A stretch of 64,000 nucleotides of DNA from Alloactinosynnema sp. L-07 (lineage in GTDB: Bacteria; Actinomycetota; Actinomycetes; Mycobacteriales; Pseudonocardiaceae), in assembly GCF_900070365.1 (NCBI RefSeq), contig NZ_LN850107.1, forward strand, positions 6,758,001-6,822,000, written 5' to 3'. Position numbers and translations under genes: made by a program. Under the pieces are notes generated by a model. That model was not told where the DNA came from. It made no database searches and worked only from the letters and a program-made list of their open reading frames with translations. Positions 47,574-56,221 of this stretch are shown here, piece after piece; positions within the stretch are counted from its first letter, which is position 1; each line of letters begins with the position of its first letter.

Positions 47574-48233
47574 TCAGAAGTTCTGGTTGGCGAAGCCCTT
47601 GGTGGCGATCTTCGACAACATCGACTGCCACGCCGCCGTGCTCGCGTGCGGGTCACCCGTGACCCCGAGCGCCGACTTGGCCCCCGTGAACGCGCTCTGC
47701 GTCAGCGGGCCCCAAGCTCCGTCCACGGTCAGCCCCGACCCGCGGAAGTTGTTGCACATGGCCTGGACGAACTTGGTGTCGCTCTCCGAGGACTTCACGC
47801 ACAGCACCGGCAGGCCGCCGAAATCCGAGTGGATGTGGTCGGCGTGGGCCCCGTCGTACCAGCCGTCCAGCACGTACCTGAACCGGCGGCGGCACACCGC
47901 TTCCACTGCCAGGTAGCGCTTGCGCAGCGAAGCCGTGCCCGACGCGTGGTGGCCGTCGAGGGGGCTGCTGACCTGCCCGCCGCTCCAGCGCACGTAGTCG
48001 AGGTCCATGGCCGTCCCGGCGCCGTGCTGGCCAGGTTTGTTGACGTAGAAGCCCGCGGACACCAGGTAGGTGATGCTCCCGTAGGCCGAGGATAAGGAGC
48101 GCAGGTCTCGGACCCAGAGCACGAGACTGTCGTAGAACCCTTGGGTGGCCTGCCAGTTCCGCAGTGTCGTGTTGCCGCGGTTGGACCGCCAGTAGTAGAC
48201 CGGGGTGCCGTCGATCCGCTGGAAAGTGATCAT
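47574..48233 (-). CDS. M15-like peptidase with peptidoglycan-binding domain
   Basis: The protein has 219 residues. The zinc motifs of the M15/VanY fold are present: H-x6-D in QHGAGTAMDLD and H-x2-H-x-H in HADHIH. A C-terminal peptidoglycan-binding repeat follows (VDGAWGPLTQSAF, about residues 175-205). It would cut cell-wall peptides, yet no signal peptide is visible, so export may depend on the co-transcribed Tat protein or lysis. Its ATG abuts the stop of the upstream gene (TGATG). Confidence 0.72.
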   Translation of the reverse strand: MITFQRIDGTPVYYWRSNRGNTTLRNWQATQGFYDSLVLWVRDLRSLSSAYGSITYLVSAGFYVNKPGQHGAGTAMDLDYVRWSGGQVSSPLDGHHASGTASLRKRYLAVEAVCRRRFRYVLDGWYDGAHADHIHSDFGGLPVLCVKSSESDTKFVQAMCNNFRGSGLTVDGAWGPLTQSAFTGAKSALGVTGDPHASTAAWQSMLSKIATKGFANQNF

Positions 48234-49111
48234 CAGACCGTCACCGCCTTGAGTGCGCCGTCGACCAGCCAATACGAGACCCGACCGCGCACGGTGCGGA
48301 CCAGGCCGACCGCGTGGGCGAACTCCGAGACGTCGGCCGGGCCGCGGCCGCCGCCGATGGTGCCGACCAGGGCGGCCGAGCCGCCGAAGGCGTTGCCGAC
48401 CCAGCGGATCTCGCTGCCGTTGTCCAGCACGCCCTGGAGAGCGGCGTCATCGAGGCTGGCCAGTTCGGACCAGTCGGTGCCGTTCGCCGAGGAGTGCACG
48501 ACGCTGCCGACCGAGCCGACGGCCGAGGCGAGCCAGCCGCCGCGACTGACCGACAGGGTGGTGATCGCGGTGTAGGCGGGCAGGCCGTTGACCGGCTGCA
48601 CCGCCCAGGTCCCGCCCCGGCGCCGGGCCGAGAGGGTGGCGGTGGGCACGTCCTCGCCGGAGAGGTAGGAGCCCAGAGCGAGTGCGTCCCTCGCCGACGA
48701 GTCGACGGCGGTGAACATCGAGTGGGCGGACACGCGGAACACCTCGTGCCACGCCAGGCCGTCCGGTGAGCGCCAAAGGGTCGCCCGGCCGTCGACCGAG
48801 CCCGCGGCCAGGGCCCCGCGCTGGTCGGTGGCCACGTCGAGGACGGTGGCGAAGTCGAGGCCGGTGGTCGCCATGGCCACCCCGTCCTCACCGACGAGCA
48901 CCCAGCGAGCGCCCTGTCGGCAGAGGACCTGCGGGTTGACGCCCACGACGGCGACGCCCGCGCAGATGTCGATTTCGGACGCCGCCGCCGCGGCGAGTCC
49001 GGCGTCCGGGCCGACGGCGGCCACGGCGGCGAGGCCCGCCGCGCCGACGACGAACACCCGGCGGCTGATCCGGTCTGGTTGGTCTGGTCCCTTGTCAACT
49101 GTTCTGTGCAC
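48233..49111 (-). CDS. Tat-exported beta-propeller-like protein
   Basis: The protein has 292 residues. The N-terminus carries a twin-arginine signal (ISRRVFVVGAAGLAAVAAV). The mature part has repeated strands such as LWRSPDGLAWHEVF and VVHSSANGTDWSELASL, the BNR/sialidase-like blades of a propeller, without catalytic residues I can name. GTG 49111 gives the right spacing before the Tat motif. It is co-transcribed with the M15-like peptidase and may act as its wall-binding or delivery partner. Confidence 0.65.
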   Translation of the reverse strand: MHRTVDKGPDQPDRISRRVFVVGAAGLAAVAAVGPDAGLAAAAASEIDICAGVAVVGVNPQVLCRQGARWVLVGEDGVAMATTGLDFATVLDVATDQRGALAAGSVDGRATLWRSPDGLAWHEVFRVSAHSMFTAVDSSARDALALGSYLSGEDVPTATLSARRRGGTWAVQPVNGLPAYTAITTLSVSRGGWLASAVGSVGSVVHSSANGTDWSELASLDDAALQGVLDNGSEIRWVGNAFGGSAALVGTIGGGRGPADVSEFAHAVGLVRTVRGRVSYWLVDGALKAVTV

Positions 49112-49259
49112 GGCTAACCCTTCGCAGATAAGGGAAAAGTACGTACGACAAGCAGTCATACTTGGTGGAGAATTGACACAACGGGAGCGAGTCTAGGGCG
49201 CGACGATCCACTTCGGATACGCCCGTTCCGAGCAATCTGGACCAACTCATTACGCCGAA

Positions 49260-49293
49260 AGGGCCCTGCCGTTCAGCTGACCGGCAGGGCCCT
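49260..49293 (-). terminator. Terminator after the I36-M15 gene
   Basis: AGGGCCCTGCCG (49260-49271) pairs perfectly with 49282-49293 (10-base loop). On the minus strand it is followed by TTTCGG, so it serves the gene ending at 49345. Confidence 0.75.
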
Positions 49294-49344
49294 ACCCCTC
49301 GGATCTAGATCACCCGGATCGCCTGCGCGGTCCGCCCCAATCGG

Positions 49345-50220
49345 TCAGTCGCCGTGAGGGTTCTGAATCGAGACGTGGACGTGGTCGTAGTGACCGCCGG
49401 TCACATCGGTCGCGACGGTGTAGTTGCGCCATCCCTCGGAGGAGCGGGCGACGCTCCAGATCTTGCCCTGCCAGATCACGTACCGGACGTCCAGCCTGCT
49501 GGCGTGCGTCTTCAGCCAGTTGGCCAGCTTCCAACCCTGTTCCTTCTGCGCCGCGCTGGGGTGGACCCCGATCCGGCTCGAGATCGTGCAGTCGAGGGCG
49601 TTGCCGGTGTTGTGGTTGCTTGTCGACGACTCGTACGTGCGGTAGTCGCCCACCCAGCAGTCGGCCTCACCGGTCAGCAGGCGGATCTGGTCGTCGACGA
49701 ACTTGGTGCGAGCGGTGGCATTCGGCGCCCGGCTGACCGACGCGGGGTGCGGGTTGGTCGGCGGCGTCGCGTAAGAACCCGTACCGGGGGTGCCGCCGCC
49801 TCCGCCACCGAAACGGTGGGAGGCGTTCTGGTTCTTGATGCCATCCTTGAGGTTGACCTTGGCGCCTGCCTGGATCGTCTGGCTGTTGACGGAGCCGTCG
49901 TATCCGCTGTTGTAGAACACCGTGACCGGCTGGGTGGAGCGGTTCCACGCCGACGCGGCGTTGTTCTTCACACATTGGCTTTGGCCATTGCCAGCGCCCT
50001 TGAACTCGTAGCAGGTCTCCGCGGTGGTGCCGTAGTCGGGAATCGATGTCGTGAAATCGGACACCGAGCCCTGGTGGTCGCTGTTGAAGTAGTAGCAGAA
50101 CTCGCCTGTCTGACAGACCCCGTCACGCGCCGCTGCCGCGGCGGCGGAGGCGGGGGTCGCACCGAGGGAAACGCCGATCAACGTGCCCATCAACGCCGCA
50201 AGAGTGATTTTCTTGAACAC
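49345..50220 (-). CDS. Secreted I36-like inhibitor domain fused to M15-like peptidase
   Basis: The protein has 291 residues. The signal peptide ends near ATPASAAA. Residues about 35-130 are Cys-containing with GVCQTGEFCYYFNSD and SAWNRSTQPVTVFYNSGY, the pattern of the peptidase inhibitor I36 family (Streptomyces metalloproteinase inhibitor type). A Gly-rich linker leads to a C-terminal domain with H-x6-D (HNTGNALD) and H-x2-H-x-H (HYDHVH), the M15/VanY-type zinc site. A wall hydrolase carrying its own inhibitor-like module is unusual; the fused domain might instead bind peptidoglycan. Confidence 0.72.
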   Translation of the reverse strand: MFKKITLAALMGTLIGVSLGATPASAAAAAARDGVCQTGEFCYYFNSDHQGSVSDFTTSIPDYGTTAETCYEFKGAGNGQSQCVKNNAASAWNRSTQPVTVFYNSGYDGSVNSQTIQAGAKVNLKDGIKNQNASHRFGGGGGGTPGTGSYATPPTNPHPASVSRAPNATARTKFVDDQIRLLTGEADCWVGDYRTYESSTSNHNTGNALDCTISSRIGVHPSAAQKEQGWKLANWLKTHASRLDVRYVIWQGKIWSVARSSEGWRNYTVATDVTGGHYDHVHVSIQNPHGD

Positions 50221-50409
50221 CGCATGCCTTTCTTGGTTTAGACAAATTCGATAGGGGAGGCACCAACCGTGACTCCGGTGAGGTAGTAGCCCGGGTCGCC
50301 GTGGCGTCCTCGGGGCATGGCTCTACGATGACCGCCGCTAAGGCTGTCCGGTACCCGCTGACAGCCTCTGACAAGCCCTGACAACGGATCTGACGAGGGG
50401 ACAGGCGCC

Positions 50410-51327
50410 GTGCAGAGACAGGATGCTGACGATGACATTCGCCGGGAGTTGATTTCCGGGTTCGCCGGTGGGCTGCGCGAGCTGCGGGAGGCTGTCGGCA
50501 CTCCGTCCTTCCGCCGGATGGCCGGTGTTTCTGGTGTTATCTCGCACACGACATTGCACGAGGCCGCAAGCGGGAACAGGTTTCCGTCGTGGGAGACGAC
50601 TCGCGAGTTCGTCAAGGTTTGCGGCGGCGATGAGCGGGATTGGCGCGCCCGATGGATGGCGGTGAAAGACGAGCTGTCGCCGAACGATCAGATCATTCCG
50701 CTGCGCGTGGAAGTCGTGAATGTCGTTGAACCGACAACAATCAAGCGTCGCTGGTGGACTCGCCGGAAAGTGCTCGCCGCAGCGGTCACCGCATCCGCCG
50801 CCGTGGCAGGCGTGATTGCCATTCAATTCCAGAAGTCGCCCTACGACCCTCTCCATCCGGGGGACTCCAGCCGCTTCATCGACGACCTGACCTTCCGCGA
50901 CGGCACCGAGGTCGCGGTGAACCAGATCATCACCAAGGTTTGGGAGATCGAGAACGACGGCGCTGTCGAGTGGCAGGGCCGTCAGTTGCGCCGGGTGTTC
51001 TCGGTCGGCGGCTGCATCGCCCCTGAACTGGTCCCGATCGGCACCACGCCCCCAGGCGACCGGGTGAAGATCACCGCGATCGTGATCGCGGCGTCGGAAC
51101 CGAGCATTTGCAAGATCGACTACAAGATGGTCGACGCGCAGGGCAACATGACGCTTCCAGGTTCCCGCCCGATCTTCCTGCTGGTAGAGGTCGTCGACTC
51201 GAAGGGCGGCATAGTGCCGCCGTCCACTCAGCCCACGAGCACCGGCGCGATTCCCGACTCCCACGACGCCGGGTCGTTGCGCTGGGCGTCGTCGCGGCCG
51301 GTCAGGGTGACGCCGAGCTTGTCGTAG
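50410..51327 (+). CDS. XRE-membrane protein with NBR1-like Ig domain
   Basis: The protein has 305 residues. An N-terminal helix-turn-helix region (about residues 12-80, including SHTTLHEAASGNRFPSWETT) is cytoplasmic. A basic stretch (KRRWWTRRK) and one membrane helix (about 120-137) follow. The extracytoplasmic part (about 150-270) carries TEVAVNQIITKVWEIENDG, the hallmark of NBR1 central Ig-like domains. So a DNA-binding-type domain is tied to an external beta-sandwich, possibly a signal receptor. The start is GTG 50410. Confidence 0.68.
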   Translation: MQRQDADDDIRRELISGFAGGLRELREAVGTPSFRRMAGVSGVISHTTLHEAASGNRFPSWETTREFVKVCGGDERDWRARWMAVKDELSPNDQIIPLRVEVVNVVEPTTIKRRWWTRRKVLAAAVTASAAVAGVIAIQFQKSPYDPLHPGDSSRFIDDLTFRDGTEVAVNQIITKVWEIENDGAVEWQGRQLRRVFSVGGCIAPELVPIGTTPPGDRVKITAIVIAASEPSICKIDYKMVDAQGNMTLPGSRPIFLLVEVVDSKGGIVPPSTQPTSTGAIPDSHDAGSLRWASSRPVRVTPSLS

Positions 51328-51404
51328 GGCGCAGCGCCCGGTCGTGGTGTCATCGTTTCCGGCCCAGCAGGCGCTCGCAGACTGTCGGACCCCTGTGTGA
51401 CGCT

Positions 51405-51716
51405 GTGACGATGATGGTGGTTTTCGACGCCGAACTGTGGGAGTGGGACGCCCGGCGTGCCGACAGCTGGGTGTTCGTGAGCCTGCCCGTGGATGTGTCG
51501 GACGAGATTCGGGACATCGCGGACGTCAGCCCGCGTCGGGGATTCGGCTCCGTGCGCGTCCGGGTCGGGATCGGCGCCAGCACCTGGACGACCTCGATCT
51601 TCCCCGACGCGGCACGCGGCCGGTACGTGCTGCCCGTAAAGCGCGCCGTTCGGAAAGCCGAGGCACTCGACCCGGGAGACACCGCGTCTGTGACCGTCGA
51701 ACTCATCGACCTCTGA
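51405..51716 (+). CDS. DUF1905 domain protein
   Basis: The 103-residue protein has the DUF1905 beta-barrel pattern: LWEWDARRADSWVFVSLPVDVSDEI, GFGSVRVRVGIGASTWTTSIFPD and YVLPVKRAVRKAEAL. The GTG at 51405 is followed by ATGs at 51411 and 51414, so the exact start is uncertain. It is the last gene of the accessory block. The function of the family is unknown. Confidence 0.78.
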   Translation: MTMMVVFDAELWEWDARRADSWVFVSLPVDVSDEIRDIADVSPRRGFGSVRVRVGIGASTWTTSIFPDAARGRYVLPVKRAVRKAEALDPGDTASVTVELIDL

Positions 51717-51797
51717 AGAGAGCGCGGCCTGAGCTACGACCAGGACCAAGGCGACCTGAGGGTTTGCCGGGCGGGTGAGCCGTGACACGATCGCACC

Positions 51798-52112
51798 GTG
51801 ACCACAGCCCTTCTCTACCTGGTCGTGATGATCCTTGTCGCGGCCGTGGTTTTCCTGCTCGCGTCCGTCGTGTTCGGCCGGGGCGAGGAACTGCCCGCCC
51901 TGCCACCCGGCGCGTCGCCGACCCGGCTGCCCGCCACCGACGTCACCGGCGACGACCTGCGGGCGGTGCGCTTCCAACTCGTCTTCCGCGGCTACAAGAT
52001 GACCGAGGTCGACTGGGTCCTGCGCCGCGCCGGCGACGAACTCGACGACCTGCGCGCGCGGGTAGCCGAGCTCGAGGCCGCCAAGAACCGGGTCGACTCC
52101 GAGAACACGTGA
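51798..52112 (+). CDS. DivIVA-domain membrane protein (Rv1209-like)
   Basis: The 104-residue protein has an N-terminal membrane helix (about residues 5-26), then a DivIVA-type segment TGDDLRAVRFQLVFRGYKMTEVDWVLRRAGDELDDL and a short coiled coil. DivIVA domains target curved or polar membrane. The gene lies directly before tag, as Rv1209 precedes Rv1210 in M. tuberculosis, so the backbone order resumes here. Confidence 0.8.
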   Translation: MTTALLYLVVMILVAAVVFLLASVVFGRGEELPALPPGASPTRLPATDVTGDDLRAVRFQLVFRGYKMTEVDWVLRRAGDELDDLRARVAELEAAKNRVDSENT

Positions 52113-52186
52113 TCGACCTCGGCTTTCACCGGTGTCGGTCTCCTCGGGTTCACTGACACCATGGACACCACCGTGTGGAACCGGGC

Positions 52187-52741
52187 ATGACCGACCGTCC
52201 CCGCTGCCCGTGGGGAGACTCCACACCGGACTACGCCGCGTATCACGACGAAGAGTGGGGCGTGCCGCTGCGCGGGCGCGACGCGATGTTCGAGCGGGTC
52301 AGCCTGGAGGCGTTTCAGTCCGGACTGTCCTGGATCACCATCCTGCGCAAGCGCGAGGGTTTCCGCCGCGCGTTCGCCGGGTTCGTGCCGGAGGTCGTCG
52401 CCGGGTTCACCGACGCCGACGTCGCCCGGCTGATGGCCGACGCCGGGATCGTGCGCAACCGGGCCAAGATCGACGCCACGATCGGCAACGCGCGGGCGAT
52501 CCTCGACCTCGACCGCCCGCTCGACGACCTGCTGTGGTCGTTCGCGCCGAGCGGCCCGCGCCTCCGCCCCGTGACCCTCGCCGACGTGCCCGCCGTGACC
52601 GACGAGTCGAAGGCGATGGCCAAGGAGCTCAAGAAGCGCGGGTTCGCCTTCGTCGGCCCGACCACCTGCTACGCGCTGATGCAGGCCACCGGCATGGTCG
52701 ACGACCACATCGCGGCCTGCTGGCGCGCTACTTCCCGCTGA
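52187..52741 (+). CDS. tag: DNA-3-methyladenine glycosylase I
   Basis: The 184-residue HhH-GPD family glycosylase removes 3-methyladenine. The N-terminal CPWGDSTPDYAAYHDEEWGVP and later His/Cys residues form the zinc snap; the alkyl-base pocket contains WITILRKREGFRRAF, and FAFVGPTTCYALMQATGMVDDH ends the fold. ATG 52187 begins the conserved MTDRPRCPWG. The 3-prime end overlaps the convergent enoyl-CoA hydratase gene by 14 bases. Confidence 0.93.
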   Translation: MTDRPRCPWGDSTPDYAAYHDEEWGVPLRGRDAMFERVSLEAFQSGLSWITILRKREGFRRAFAGFVPEVVAGFTDADVARLMADAGIVRNRAKIDATIGNARAILDLDRPLDDLLWSFAPSGPRLRPVTLADVPAVTDESKAMAKELKKRGFAFVGPTTCYALMQATGMVDDHIAACWRATSR

Positions 52742-53513
52742 AGTTCGGCGGCCGCTTGGCCACGAACGCGTCCACGGCCTCCTTGTGGTCGGCGGTGTGC
52801 CCGGCCTCGGCCTGGGTGCGCCCCTCGACCGCGAGACCCTCGGCCAGCGAACCGGCCGCCGAGGCCAGCATGGCCTCCTTGATCTTGGCGTAGGCGGTCG
52901 TCGGACCCGCGGCCATGGTCGACGCGAGGGCCTGCGCGGTCGACAGGACCTCCTCGGGCGCCACGACCTGGCTGACCATGCCGATCCGCAGCGCCTCCTC
53001 GGCGCCCACCGGCTTGGCCAGCAGCATCATCTCCATGGCCCGGCCGTAGCCGATCAGCCGCGGCAGCGTCCACGCCGCACCAGAGTCCGCGGTCAGGCCG
53101 ACGTTGGCGAAGGCCATCAGAAACTTCGCCGCCGACGACACGATCCGCAGGTCGCAGGCGTAGGCGAAGGACGCGCCCGCGCCCGCCGCCATCCCGTTCA
53201 CCGCGGCGATGACCGGCTTGGGCATCGACGTGATCGCCGTCACGATCGGGTTGTAGTGCTTGTCCACTGTCGCCAGCGGGGCCGGGTCGTTCGCCGCCAG
53301 CAGCGCCATGTGCTCCTTGAGGTCCTGCCCCGCGCAGAACGCCTTGCCCGCGCCGGTCAGCACGATCGCCCGCACCGCGTCGTCGCTTGCCGCCGCGTCG
53401 AGGGCCGCGAGCAGGGCCTCCTTGAGCTCCACGGTCAACGAGTTGAACGCGTCGGGCCGGTTCAACGTCAGCGTCCGGACACCTGCACGGTCCTCGATCA
53501 ACAGCGTCGACAC
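52728..53513 (-). CDS. Enoyl-CoA hydratase/isomerase family protein (PaaG-like)
   Basis: The 261-residue crotonase-fold enzyme has the oxyanion-hole segments CAGQDLKEH and NGMAAGAGASFAYACDLRI. The position of the classical hydratase Glu reads ADSGAAWTLPRL; the Asp of PaaG-type isomerases (GLTADSG) is present. That favours ring-1,2-epoxyphenylacetyl-CoA or a related isomerase rather than a hydratase. The adjacent upstream gene is a PaaX-type regulator, which supports a phenylacetate link. Confidence 0.85.
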   Translation of the reverse strand: MSTLLIEDRAGVRTLTLNRPDAFNSLTVELKEALLAALDAAASDDAVRAIVLTGAGKAFCAGQDLKEHMALLAANDPAPLATVDKHYNPIVTAITSMPKPVIAAVNGMAAGAGASFAYACDLRIVSSAAKFLMAFANVGLTADSGAAWTLPRLIGYGRAMEMMLLAKPVGAEEALRIGMVSQVVAPEEVLSTAQALASTMAAGPTTAYAKIKEAMLASAAGSLAEGLAVEGRTQAEAGHTADHKEAVDAFVAKRPPNFSGK

Positions 53514-53534
53514 GAGCGCCTACCTTTCCAACGA

Positions 53535-54368
53535 CTAAGCGGTCGACCTCTGCTTACCACCTCCGCTGAGACACGCGTCCAGGAACCGTGTCACAGCGGG
53601 CGCCAGCCGGGCGGTGTGCTGGTCGAAGAACTCGGCGGCGGCCAGGCCCGGCCAGCTGTCGGGCAGCAGCTCCACGGGCAGGCCGGGGTCGCGGAAGAGG
53701 AACTTGCGCCACGCGTGCAGCAGCCGCTGTGACGAAGCGAACGCCTCAGCCGGGTCGGAGCCGTCGACCGCGACCATCAGCGGCGTCCACTGCGCCACGA
53801 ACGCGGTGTAGTCCGCGCCCAGTTCGTCGAGGTCCCACGCCTGCGCGGCCAGTTCGGCGTCGGGGCCGTCGTGGGCGCCGTGGAACATCCGCGCCCGCAC
53901 GTCGGCCAGCACCTCGGACAGCTCGGCCGACGGCCGCGGCGCCACCCAGGTCGAGCTGCCCAGCGGGCCGTAGCCCAGCAGCCGCAGCGACGAGGCCAGC
54001 CGGTCGCGATCGCCCCGACCAGGCAGTTCCTCCACCACCACGACGTGCCAGCGGCCGTCCCATGTGGAGGGACCGGTCCGGTAGATCCGGGCACCGGCCT
54101 CGTCGAGCCTGCGCTCGGCGCGGGGTGTCAGCGCGTAGCCGGGACCCTCCGGCAGGCGCACGGGAGTGAGCCAGCCCTGGCGGACCATGCGGGACACGGC
54201 GGTGCGGATCGCGGGCGCGCCGAAGTCCAGCGGCTCCAGCAAGCGGACCAGCGCCGCGATCGCCGCGGCGCCGCCTCGCCCACGCAAGTAGCCGCCATAG
54301 ACGTCGAATAGGGCCGAACGGGCGCGCACGACGTCGGAGTGTGTCAGTCCGAACGGGCCACGCGCCAC
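53535..54368 (-). CDS. PaaX family transcriptional regulator
   Basis: The 277-residue protein has the PaaX N-terminal winged helix (SALFDVYGGYLRGRGGAAAIAALVRLLEPL and VSRMVRQGWLTPV) and a C-terminal ligand domain. PaaX represses phenylacetate genes and is released by phenylacetyl-CoA. It lies directly upstream of the PaaG-like gene (21-base gap) on the same strand. The pair is inserted between tag and the DUF3117 gene of the conserved order. Confidence 0.88.
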   Translation of the reverse strand: MARGPFGLTHSDVVRARSALFDVYGGYLRGRGGAAAIAALVRLLEPLDFGAPAIRTAVSRMVRQGWLTPVRLPEGPGYALTPRAERRLDEAGARIYRTGPSTWDGRWHVVVVEELPGRGDRDRLASSLRLLGYGPLGSSTWVAPRPSAELSEVLADVRARMFHGAHDGPDAELAAQAWDLDELGADYTAFVAQWTPLMVAVDGSDPAEAFASSQRLLHAWRKFLFRDPGLPVELLPDSWPGLAAAEFFDQHTARLAPAVTRFLDACLSGGGKQRSTA

Positions 54369-54498
54369 CTATCGTGGCCGGTCATACGACACGCGATGAT
54401 CGGTTCGATTTCACCGCCGCGACCGGATGGGGGAGAATGTCACCGACTCGGTCGATTCATCTGGCCGGGCCGGCAGGCTATGACGGAGGGAGCACGCT

Positions 54499-54666
54499 AT
54501 GGCGGCCATGAAGCCCCGGACCGGAGACGGTCCCCTCGAGGTGACTAAGGAGGGTCGGGGCATCGTGATGCGCGTCCCGCTGGAGGGCGGTGGACGCCTC
54601 GTGGTCGAGATGACGCCCGAGGAAGCCAGCGAACTCGGCGACGCGCTCAAGGTCGTCGTGAGCTGA
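54499..54666 (+). CDS. DUF3117 protein (Rv1211-like)
   Basis: The 55-residue protein (MAAMKPRTGDGPLEVTKEGR at the N-terminus, then VMRVPLEGGGRLVVEMTPEE) is almost invariant among actinobacteria and known as DUF3117. ATG 54499 has GGAGGG upstream. It sits next to tag, as Rv1211 sits next to tagA. It is a beta-rich mini-protein of unknown role. The 130-base spacer before it is its promoter region, facing the paaX gene. Confidence 0.92.
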   Translation: MAAMKPRTGDGPLEVTKEGRGIVMRVPLEGGGRLVVEMTPEEASELGDALKVVVS

Positions 54667-54727
54667 TCTTTCCCCGCCGCACGACCCCCGGCCCACCAGG
54701 GCCCTGTTGATTTACTCGGAGGATCGC

Positions 54728-56221
54728 TTGTCCACGCCGGTGCCGACCCTGCCGACCCCGATGCCCGACGTGGAGGTGACCGCGAGCAGGCGCAAGGACG
54801 TCCCGCTCGTCGTGCTCAGCCGCGGCGCGGCCGAGGGCCCGCCGGTGTTCGGCCCCGGCGGGGACGGCCTGACCGAAGCCTGGATCGACTCGGTGCGGCT
54901 CACCGGCTCGGCGGGCGAGACCCAACCCGGCCCGGTGGACTCAGGGGTGCGCTGGGTCGTGGGCCTCGGCGACGGCGAGTCGGCGCAGTGGCGTTCGGCG
55001 GGCACCGCGCTCGTCAAGGCCGCCGAGAACGCGCTCGACGCCGACACCCCGGCCGCCCAGCGCGGCCTCCAAGTGGAACTGCCCGCCGACGCGGGCGGCG
55101 ACGAGGTCGCCGAGTTCGTCCGCGGCGCCCTGCTCGGCGGCTACCGGTTCAAGGTCACCGCCGATGAGCCCAAGCCGCGGGTGCGGGAGATCCGGCTGAT
55201 CGTGCCCAAGGACCGCAAGGCCGAGTTCGACGCCGCGGCCGACCGCGCCACCGTGCTGGCCGCGGCCACGTCGTTCGCCCGCGACCTGGCGAACTCGCCG
55301 TCCAACGTCAAGGACCCGGCCTGGCTGGCCCGTACGGCCGCGAAGGCCGCGGGCAAGGTCAGCGGGCTCAAAGCGGAGATCCGCGACGAGAAGTGGCTGG
55401 CCAAGCACGGCTTCGGCGGCGTGCTCGCCGTCGGCGGCGGTTCCGACCGGCCGCCGCGCCTGCTGGAACTGAGCTGGGCGCCAGACGGCGTCGACGGCCC
55501 GCATGTCGTGCTTGTCGGCAAAGGCATCACGTTCGACACCGGCGGCATCTCGATCAAGCCCGCCGAGGGCATGCACCTCATGCGCACCGACATGGCGGGC
55601 GGCGGCGCCGTGATCGCGGCGATGATCGCCATCGGCAAGCTCGGCCTGCCGGTGCGCGTCACCGGCCTGGTCCCGTGCGCGGAGAACCACGTCTCCGGCT
55701 CGGCCTACCGCCCGGCCGACATCGTCCGCCACTACGGCGGCAAGACCACCGAGGTCACCAACACCGACGCCGAGGGCCGCATGGTCCTGGCCGACGCGCT
55801 GGCCTACGCCGTGGACACCCTGGCCCCCGACGTGCTGGTCGACGTCGCCACCCTCACCGGGGCGATGAAGGTCAGCCTGGGCACCCGCATCGGCGGCCTG
55901 TTCGCCGACGACGACGCGCTGGCCGAGCGGGTCGTGGCCGCGGGCGCCCGGGTCGGCGAGGCGTTCTGGCGGATGCCGCTGCTGGAGGAGTACGCCGACA
56001 AGGTGAGCAGCGACGTCGCCGACGTCCGGCAGTGCCCGCCGGGACCCGGCGGCGTCACCGCCGCGCTGTTCCTGCGCGAGTTCACCGCGGAGATCCCCTG
56101 GGCGCACCTGGACATCGCGGGCCCGGCCCGCGCCGACAAGCCCTACGACGACGTGGTGCCCGGCGCCACCGGGTTCGCCGCGCGCACCCTGGTCGAGTTC
56201 GTCGCCACGTACTCGTCGTAG
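54728..56221 (+). CDS. pepA: Leucyl aminopeptidase (M17)
   Basis: The protein has 497 residues. The C-terminal catalytic domain has the two-metal and bicarbonate motifs VGKGITFDTGGISIKP, MRTDMAGGGAV and NTDAEGRMVLADAL. The N-terminal macro-like domain is variable. TTG 54728 is chosen because GGAGGA is 4 bases upstream; GTG 54740 is a second choice. Its final 79 bases overlap the convergent GtrA gene. Confidence 0.92.
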   Translation: MSTPVPTLPTPMPDVEVTASRRKDVPLVVLSRGAAEGPPVFGPGGDGLTEAWIDSVRLTGSAGETQPGPVDSGVRWVVGLGDGESAQWRSAGTALVKAAENALDADTPAAQRGLQVELPADAGGDEVAEFVRGALLGGYRFKVTADEPKPRVREIRLIVPKDRKAEFDAAADRATVLAAATSFARDLANSPSNVKDPAWLARTAAKAAGKVSGLKAEIRDEKWLAKHGFGGVLAVGGGSDRPPRLLELSWAPDGVDGPHVVLVGKGITFDTGGISIKPAEGMHLMRTDMAGGGAVIAAMIAIGKLGLPVRVTGLVPCAENHVSGSAYRPADIVRHYGGKTTEVTNTDAEGRMVLADALAYAVDTLAPDVLVDVATLTGAMKVSLGTRIGGLFADDDALAERVVAAGARVGEAFWRMPLLEEYADKVSSDVADVRQCPPGPGGVTAALFLREFTAEIPWAHLDIAGPARADKPYDDVVPGATGFAARTLVEFVATYSS

